Shown here: positions 58,977 through 64,000 of the stretch, one piece after another
How positions within the stretch are numbered: position 1 is the first letter of the stretch
Layout: every line of letters starts with the position of its first letter
From: Desulfuromonas acetoxidans DSM 684
GTDB lineage: Bacteria; Desulfobacterota; Desulfuromonadia; Desulfuromonadales; Desulfuromonadaceae
Assembly (NCBI RefSeq): GCF_000167355.1
Contig: NZ_AAEW02000007.1
Coordinates: 124,001-188,000, forward strand
Reading direction: 5' to 3'
Length of the DNA: 64,000 nucleotides
Notes under the pieces: model-generated
What the model was told of the DNA's origin: nothing
Database searches by the model: none
The model's input: only the letters and a program-made list of their open reading frames with translations
Translations under genes and position numbers: made by a program

Positions 58977-59436
58977 AATCCACCGCCAGCTCTCCAGCGT
59001 CATTGCTGGTATTCGTTGCACCAGCCGTGATAATTCTCTTCAGCCACAGACGACAGCTACTCCCTACCGGGATATCCGGCAGGGTCAATTTGCTTGCTGT
59101 ATTGTAGTGGCCAAATGTCACTGTGGTGGGCGCGGTGGATTCGTCGGCGATGGATTTTGTAGAATCGATAGCGTTAGCCGGTGTGTCCTCGATACCGGCA
59201 TCCAGGCTGGAATCGGCGCTGGACGTTTCGGTATTCATGTAGAACTCCGCCTCGACGGCTGCCTCATCGCCATTGTTGTAAATATCGACAGCGCGATACT
59301 CTATATCGCCCGCCGCCGCTTCCTCCTTTGTTACCTTGTCAAATAGATTGTAGAGCGCGGTGGCGGATAATTCTGTCGCCGTGGCTGCGCCGCCCAGACC
59401 GCTGGTTGTTTCACGAAAGATCAAAGTTGCAGGCAT
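58969..59436 (-). CDS. prophage tail-associated protein, hypothetical
   Basis: A 155-residue protein, MPATLIFRETTSGLGGAATA, with DIYNNGDEAAVEAEFYMNTE and VGSSCRLWLKRIITAGATNT; beta-rich, no signal peptide. Similar small proteins follow fibre genes in Geobacter/Desulfuromonas-type prophages (recollection of pattern, not a search). It starts 11 bp after the AWRI-repeat gene. Confidence 0.6.
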   Translation of the reverse strand: MPATLIFRETTSGLGGAATATELSATALYNLFDKVTKEEAAAGDIEYRAVDIYNNGDEAAVEAEFYMNTETSSADSSLDAGIEDTPANAIDSTKSIADESTAPTTVTFGHYNTASKLTLPDIPVGSSCRLWLKRIITAGATNTSNDAGELAVDYA

Positions 59437-59446
59437 GGATACCTCC

Positions 59447-61405
59447 TTAGTCTGCGAGGAAAATGAGAGTGCGATTGGTCGCGTTGAACGCCAGCCGCCG
59501 GTTATCTGCGGTAAAGAGTGTGGTGCGGTTGGTGGCCAAGAATGTCTTGATCGGGGCCGGTATATCTTCAGAGTCTATATCCCAGGCCGTGGCGAGTTCT
59601 TCCGCCGTGAGAATGCGCCAGGCCGTGTCTTTTTCCAGCTCAGCCTGGATACGCCAGGCCACGTCCTGACCAGTGACTGTCAAGACCCGCCATGCGGTAT
59701 CCTGTTCAACGGAATTCTGTACACGCCAGGCGGTATCATTGGTGATTGTATGTTGGATGCGCCAGGCGGTTTCCTTGCTCGCCGCCTCGGCAATGCGCCA
59801 GGCTAGATCATTTTCAACACCGGCCTGAATGCGATAGGCGGTTTCTTTTGTGGCGGTGCCTTCGATGCGCCAGGCGGTGTTTAAGGTGAGAAAACCGCCG
59901 GTGAGGATCTGCCAGGCTGTTTCGACGTTGGTGGCATTAAGAATGCGCCAGGCCGTGGCCCGGTCGATGCCGCCCAGAACGCGCCAGCCGGTTTCTTTGT
60001 CGGCTACGGTCAGAATCCGCCATGCGGTATCTGCCGCCGCTGTAGCGCGAATGGTCCAGGCGCTGTCCTTGACAGATTCTGCGAAGATACGCCAGGCTGT
60101 TTCCAGTGGGGAGGTGGCGTTGTGGATGCGCCAGCCGGTTGTTTTAACGGCAGCAGATTGGATGCGCCAGGCGAGTTGTTTCTCCGTTATGGTTTCAATA
60201 CGCCAGGAGGTATCCAAAGTAAGAGATAGCCCTCCGGCACTCTCGGTGTAGGTGGCGTAAATGGAGTAATAATACGCCGCCGAGCTATACCCACCTGGGA
60301 AGGTTGAAGGCAATGCACTTGAATATGTGTACGCAGAATTCCTGAACCGCACGCCGCCGGAATCATAATAAATATTCATCGCGCCGCCAAGTAAAGCAGC
60401 CAACCAATAACTCGCCGCCGAAGATACAGATACGCCGACCTGAGCAGATCCACCTTCTCCAACCGCTGTGGCATTATTATTTGTGCCGGTGAGTTCGCCC
60501 GTATAGTCGATGAGCGTCCCAGGGTAAGATGAATCATTGTCATAAAGGCCAAGGACAAAATTATCACCACCCGTCAGGCTACTTATGAATGTGATCGCGT
60601 CTAAGGTGCCGCTTACTGCCGGGGAGAATGGGCCAGTAGAAAACAGATAATTAGCCGTTGAAGCGACAGAACTGGCACCAGTCGTTTCGTAACCGAGGAC
60701 AGGATCAAGCGTGACCGGCCACACTGCCGCATCAAGCCATTCTTGCGGCGGAAGATAGCAGCGTAATTCCCCATCAATAAAGTCCTGATCGCCCCAGTAG
60801 ACATTCTCTTCAGCATCAATCCATTTTGGGCGCTTTATGTGGCAAAATTTACCCGTTTCATAGTTGACTAGTTCTTCACCGGCGGCGTTTAAATAGCGGC
60901 CAGACTGGTCCCAGTAGAGGGCATAGCTATTGATGATGTCTTCTGGCCGATCACAGCCCGCCGCGATTTCTTCGACGGTTAGTTCAAGTTGCTTATGCCA
61001 GGTCAAACCTGCAGGGAATTCAGCAGTAAAGACTTCATAGTCAGCTGGCAACGCCGCAGACGTCGCATATTCAATATCCCATTCGACCGACCCTTCACTA
61101 ATTTTGTGCTTGCGGCCCGTTGCACTGACGGGGATCTCAACTCCGGCTCCGCCTTTGGCGTTAACAAAATCTTTGGCAGTGTCCTGTTGTCTTACATGGT
61201 TCACGTCTGCATGGGATATTTTAAGCCAACACTCTCCTCCCCATTTCTGACTGTGGACTTCAGGCAAAACAACTGCAGACGGCAAAGCCTGTTCAGCACG
61301 ACCTATCAGGATCTCGGCAGCATGCTGGGCCATGCGGTACTGCGCCGCTCCCGCGATTTTTGCGAGTGCCTGATCCGGTATTTTATCAACACGCTGTCTC
61401 GCCAT
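59447..61405 (-). CDS. prophage fibre-like protein with 12-residue AWRI repeats
   Basis: A 652-residue protein. Residues 1-230 form a phage-type N-terminal region ending WLDAAVWPVTLDPVLGYETT, common in tail proteins. Residues 235-400 are a beta-rich, Gly/Ser/Tyr-rich domain. From about residue 398 to 610 come about 18 copies of a 12-residue unit, consensus (D/E)TAWRIxxxxxx, for example DTAWRVQNSVEQ and DTAWRVLTVTGQ. The C-terminus has FLATNRTTLFTADNRRLAFN. Regular short repeats suggest an elongated beta or fibrous shaft. Start MARQRVDKIPDQALAKIAGA at 61405. Confidence 0.75.
   Translation of the reverse strand: MARQRVDKIPDQALAKIAGAAQYRMAQHAAEILIGRAEQALPSAVVLPEVHSQKWGGECWLKISHADVNHVRQQDTAKDFVNAKGGAGVEIPVSATGRKHKISEGSVEWDIEYATSAALPADYEVFTAEFPAGLTWHKQLELTVEEIAAGCDRPEDIINSYALYWDQSGRYLNAAGEELVNYETGKFCHIKRPKWIDAEENVYWGDQDFIDGELRCYLPPQEWLDAAVWPVTLDPVLGYETTGASSVASTANYLFSTGPFSPAVSGTLDAITFISSLTGGDNFVLGLYDNDSSYPGTLIDYTGELTGTNNNATAVGEGGSAQVGVSVSSAASYWLAALLGGAMNIYYDSGGVRFRNSAYTYSSALPSTFPGGYSSAAYYYSIYATYTESAGGLSLTLDTSWRIETITEKQLAWRIQSAAVKTTGWRIHNATSPLETAWRIFAESVKDSAWTIRATAAADTAWRILTVADKETGWRVLGGIDRATAWRILNATNVETAWQILTGGFLTLNTAWRIEGTATKETAYRIQAGVENDLAWRIAEAASKETAWRIQHTITNDTAWRVQNSVEQDTAWRVLTVTGQDVAWRIQAELEKDTAWRILTAEELATAWDIDSEDIPAPIKTFLATNRTTLFTADNRRLAFNATNRTLIFLAD
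59577..60215 (-). repeat. 36-bp tandem repeat array encoding AWRI units
   Basis: About 18 units of 36 bp; each holds a GC-rich core (minus strand) GCCTGGCGCAT or close variant encoding AWRI. Units share the core only; the other half is free to vary. Confidence 0.85.
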
Positions 61406-61407
61406 AA

Positions 61408-61641
61408 TCAATCCCTACGCCGCCACCGGCCACGAAACAGCGGCGGTGGAAAATTACCTAAGTCATCCTTACGCGGCACATACTCAATCGCCCGACCAGA
61501 CACCAGCCGCACATAACAATGCGGTGCCTTAAATCGCCACCAATACCGACGGCGGGTCATTTCAAATACCAGCTCGGCACCTTCATGGCGATGACGCCGC
61601 CAGGCGATATATCCGGCAATCCAGCAGTTGCTGGGCATCAT
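61408..61641 (-). CDS. small basic prophage protein, hypothetical
   Basis: A 77-residue, strongly basic and Trp-rich protein (MMPSNCWIAGYIAWRRHRHE, TRRRYWWRFKAPHCYVRLVS). No domain recognised. Its stop is 2 bp before the start of the AWRI-repeat gene, so it is probably co-translated. Could be a small accessory gene of the tail module. Confidence 0.5.
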   Translation of the reverse strand: MMPSNCWIAGYIAWRRHRHEGAELVFEMTRRRYWWRFKAPHCYVRLVSGRAIEYVPRKDDLGNFPPPLFRGRWRRRD

Positions 61642-61648
61642 TCATCCG

Positions 61649-61987
61649 CTACGATATCGGCGCGTACACCGTATCGAAGTAGGTTTTCAAAAACGCTTTG
61701 AGATCAGACAACGACACTGTGACCAGAGTGTTACTGTCTTCACTGTCCAGAGCAGCCAGCAGATCCCCATCCACCAGGGCGGTTTTAGCCGTAGCCGCTG
61801 CCACGGCGGATTGTGTTTTGTCTGCCCCGGACGCAATGCCATTCAGCTTTCCTACCTGGGTTGCCGTCATTAACCCTTTCTGGGTGGCTGTTGCCGCCTG
61901 AATATCATCCGCGCCGCCGGTGTGGCTTGAGGCATGTGCCTTTGGCGGGTGCAGTTCATCTCCGGCCAGATCTTTATGAGTTGGCAT
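61649..61987 (-). CDS. prophage tail-fibre type protein
   Basis: A 112-residue protein starting MPTHKDLAGDELHPPKAHAS. The segment AHASSHTGGADDIQAATATQ then KGLMTATQVGKLNGIASGAD is typical of phage tail-fibre and tail-collar proteins. It is a short form or one segment of a fibre. It lies 9 bp after the J-like gene. Confidence 0.8.
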   Translation of the reverse strand: MPTHKDLAGDELHPPKAHASSHTGGADDIQAATATQKGLMTATQVGKLNGIASGADKTQSAVAAATAKTALVDGDLLAALDSEDSNTLVTVSLSDLKAFLKTYFDTVYAPIS

Positions 61988-61996
61988 AGTTCCTCC

Positions 61997-64000
61997 CTAT
62001 GTCGTGACGATGTCACCGGACGAGGTCAACACAACTTCTCCGGTTGATGTGGTAATAATTTCATGGGTGATACCGGCAATTGTTTCCGGCGTGATCGGCA
62101 GCGCTGCCGAGAACACCAGATCTGCCGGTTCTGAATAGTAGATGTTGCGACCTGCAACTTTGAGATAATAATCTTGCGACAAATCGAGGCCGCTGATCGA
62201 TGACGACAATGCCGACACCGTAGCAACAACGTTAGTCGATGCCGGAGTGAAATCCGTTGTTGTACCGAGGCACACCAGATAACTGGTAGCACCATCTATC
62301 GCATCCCATGAGATTGTCACGGCACTCTCGGCGACAGACTGCAAAACGAGATTTATAGGAGCTATTAGCGGATCGAGACTAACGTCCAAGGTGGATACAG
62401 CGTTGATCACATGATCGACACCGGCGACGGTAATTGTCTTAATAACTGTGACCTGAATGGTAAAGCTAGTCCATGGCCCACCGAGCAGCGCGATCTGAGT
62501 GCCACTGATTGTTGCAGTGGTCACGCCGGGGTCAATGTCCTGGCCTGTAATCTCCTCACCGGCAACCAACAGCTCAACATCATACGATTCAGCTCCACTA
62601 TAAGCATCCCAGGAAACAACTATTCCTGCATCATCAGCAGAAACCAGTGTCAATCCGGTTGGACCGACCATAAACTCATACGCAGCAGTTTCTATGTAAG
62701 TCGTTGACAACGTGTTTTCATCTTCATAAGCCGTAATTTGAACAGTCACGTTTTCTGCTGTTGTCTCGAATGTAAGAGCATGGTCAGAATAATGATCTTC
62801 CAGAGTTGTATAACCGGAAAAATCTTGGTTTATTTCAATCAACACTTCAGCCGCAGCTCCAGCCCATGTTACGCAAAGAGCCTGACCGGTCTCTGTTTCC
62901 TGTAAATAACTCAAAGAAATATCACTCAGAAGTATCGTCGCGGTCTCTCCCCATGTTCCATCTCTATCTGGTGCATTTCCTTGGTTGGCATAAACTTCAT
63001 CATGAACCACGACACCGGATATTTTTATTTTGCGATTACCTCTAGGGGTGATGCTTTTGACCTGAACAGCCAATGGTTCAACTGAACTTGGTGCAAACAG
63101 ATATCGTGTTGCCAACACATTATCTGCTTGAATGGTTTTTATCGAGGCGATGTTCCCTGAAACACGATGGGCATAATCCGTCGGAGTGACAATATAAGGC
63201 CCGGCAACGGCACCATCTTCGGTGGATACATACATCACCCCTTCAGTTTCATCCTGAAAATCCACTGGTTCAGATAACCATATATCTGTTCCTTCAGCCG
63301 CAGCGATCACGCCAGATTGGCCAGATCCAGTAAAGCGACATGGAACGATAATCTTTGAGAACAATTTCGGAATTCGTCCAAGCAATCCTGTTTCAAATTC
63401 AACAGCTTCCCGTCTATACCGATCAGCTAAATAGATTTGCATACCGACTTCGTATGCCTGCTGCCGACTTCCGACTGCCAGGCTGACCTCTTGTGGTTTA
63501 TCTGTACTACCGCCAAGAGCGAGGCAGGTAACCGGAACGTCATCCCAAGACTCCTGATCAACATAAGTTGCATCAACGCAAGTCATTGCGTCGGCAGTAC
63601 GTGGGGCAGAAACGATCTTTAATTTATCCAGTGCATCTTCGTTATAGGCACAACTATATGTTGCCTGATATTTGTCTCGTACCAGACTAAACAAACCGCC
63701 TGGCAAATACGGGACAGAGAGACCACAGTCAGCCGCCTTTGCTGTTGCGTCCATTACATTGGTTTGTCGATCAAAACTGTAGTCAAATGTGTAATCAAGA
63801 GTCGAAAACTCTGTGCGCAATTCATATAGTTCTTCAAAATCAAGTAGGGAGGTATCCTGATTGCCACCGTTATTTGCAACGACCATATAAGCCACAGCGT
63901 CAACAATAGAACGAGTCGCCTGCCTTGACGTACCAAATCCTGTTGCCGTAACCGGAGTGAGTTTACGTGTCTGAATCGTATTAATTTCCGAGCCAGTACC
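61997..64000 (-). CDS. prophage tail-tip (J-like) protein with fibronectin III domains, 5' end missing
   Basis: At least 667 residues; the frame is open to the window edge, so the N-terminus lies outside. The early part (QTRKLTPVTATGFGTSRQAT, SIVDAVAYMVV, LDYTFDYSFDRQTNVMDATA, RTADAMTCVD, WLSEPVDFQDETEGVMYVST) matches the central region of host-specificity protein J. From about the middle come three fibronectin type III-like domains (GLTLVSADDAGIVVSWDAYS, LVLQSVAESAVTISWDAIDG). It sits at the tip of the tail and helps choose the host. Confidence 0.8.
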   Translation of the reverse strand, partial: GTGSEINTIQTRKLTPVTATGFGTSRQATRSIVDAVAYMVVANNGGNQDTSLLDFEELYELRTEFSTLDYTFDYSFDRQTNVMDATAKAADCGLSVPYLPGGLFSLVRDKYQATYSCAYNEDALDKLKIVSAPRTADAMTCVDATYVDQESWDDVPVTCLALGGSTDKPQEVSLAVGSRQQAYEVGMQIYLADRYRREAVEFETGLLGRIPKLFSKIIVPCRFTGSGQSGVIAAAEGTDIWLSEPVDFQDETEGVMYVSTEDGAVAGPYIVTPTDYAHRVSGNIASIKTIQADNVLATRYLFAPSSVEPLAVQVKSITPRGNRKIKISGVVVHDEVYANQGNAPDRDGTWGETATILLSDISLSYLQETETGQALCVTWAGAAAEVLIEINQDFSGYTTLEDHYSDHALTFETTAENVTVQITAYEDENTLSTTYIETAAYEFMVGPTGLTLVSADDAGIVVSWDAYSGAESYDVELLVAGEEITGQDIDPGVTTATISGTQIALLGGPWTSFTIQVTVIKTITVAGVDHVINAVSTLDVSLDPLIAPINLVLQSVAESAVTISWDAIDGATSYLVCLGTTTDFTPASTNVVATVSALSSSISGLDLSQDYYLKVAGRNIYYSEPADLVFSAALPITPETIAGITHEIITTSTGEVVLTSSGDIVTT

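Noticed and set aside
59577-60215. Possible CRISPR or satellite array from the regular 36-bp spacing
   Set aside because: The repeats keep the reading frame and code for AWRI units in a phage protein; no spacer-repeat structure.

Overview
The window looks like a piece of the chromosome of an anaerobic deltaproteobacterium of the Desulfuromonas/Pelobacter type. This is inferred from gene content: 2-oxoacid:ferredoxin oxidoreductase, many ferredoxin and c-haem functions, system II-like cytochrome assembly proteins, two cobalamin riboswitches and a B12-dependent radical SAM enzyme. No rRNA or tRNA gene was found, so the assignment is by style and not by marker.

Layout. 1-3700: end of a 2-oxoacid oxidoreductase operon, a DUF3617 lipoprotein, thrC, then a tetR relic cut by a dispersed repeat. 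3887-10026: nagZ-like GH3 enzyme, an alpha/beta hydrolase, a decayed FUSC/membrane-fusion efflux pair, cupin, lipoprotein, DUF2892 and LigB-type dioxygenase genes. 10230-16930: the most interesting locus. A promoter overlain by two Mo-box-like (ModE-type) palindromes drives a TonB-dependent receptor, a CcsA/ResC-like and a ResB-like protein, a periplasmic protein with two molybdopterin-oxidoreductase-like domains and an embedded CXXCH haem motif, and a private ExbB-ExbD-TonB set. 17-33 kb: mostly housekeeping and small hypothetical genes, with two cobalamin riboswitches, one before a btuB-like receptor and one, unusually, before an XRE-cupin regulator.

33.8-44 kb is an accessory region. It holds MITE-like 0.15 kb repeats, a REP-associated (RAYT) transposase with its REP ends, a RAYT relic, a RelA/SpoT-domain protein of toxSAS-like layout, and a run of integron-type gene cassettes with attC-like sites but no integrase (a CALIN). 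One cassette gene, with a possible HEPN motif, is split by an IS3-family element whose 4-bp target duplication is still exact.

44-56 kb returns to core genes: nucleoside and MFS transporters, a second cold-shock gene whose leader matches the first, paired small membrane proteins, a radical SAM/TetR pair with tandem operators, a split permease, and TrkH/TrkA potassium uptake. 56.0-57.6 kb is a cluster of the same long repeat that cut tetR. From about 57.6 kb to the end lies the tail module of a prophage on the minus strand (J-like tip protein running off the window, fibre proteins, a protein with about eighteen 12-residue AWRI repeats, and a frameshifted Dam methylase). The prophage boundary appears to fall inside one of the long repeats.
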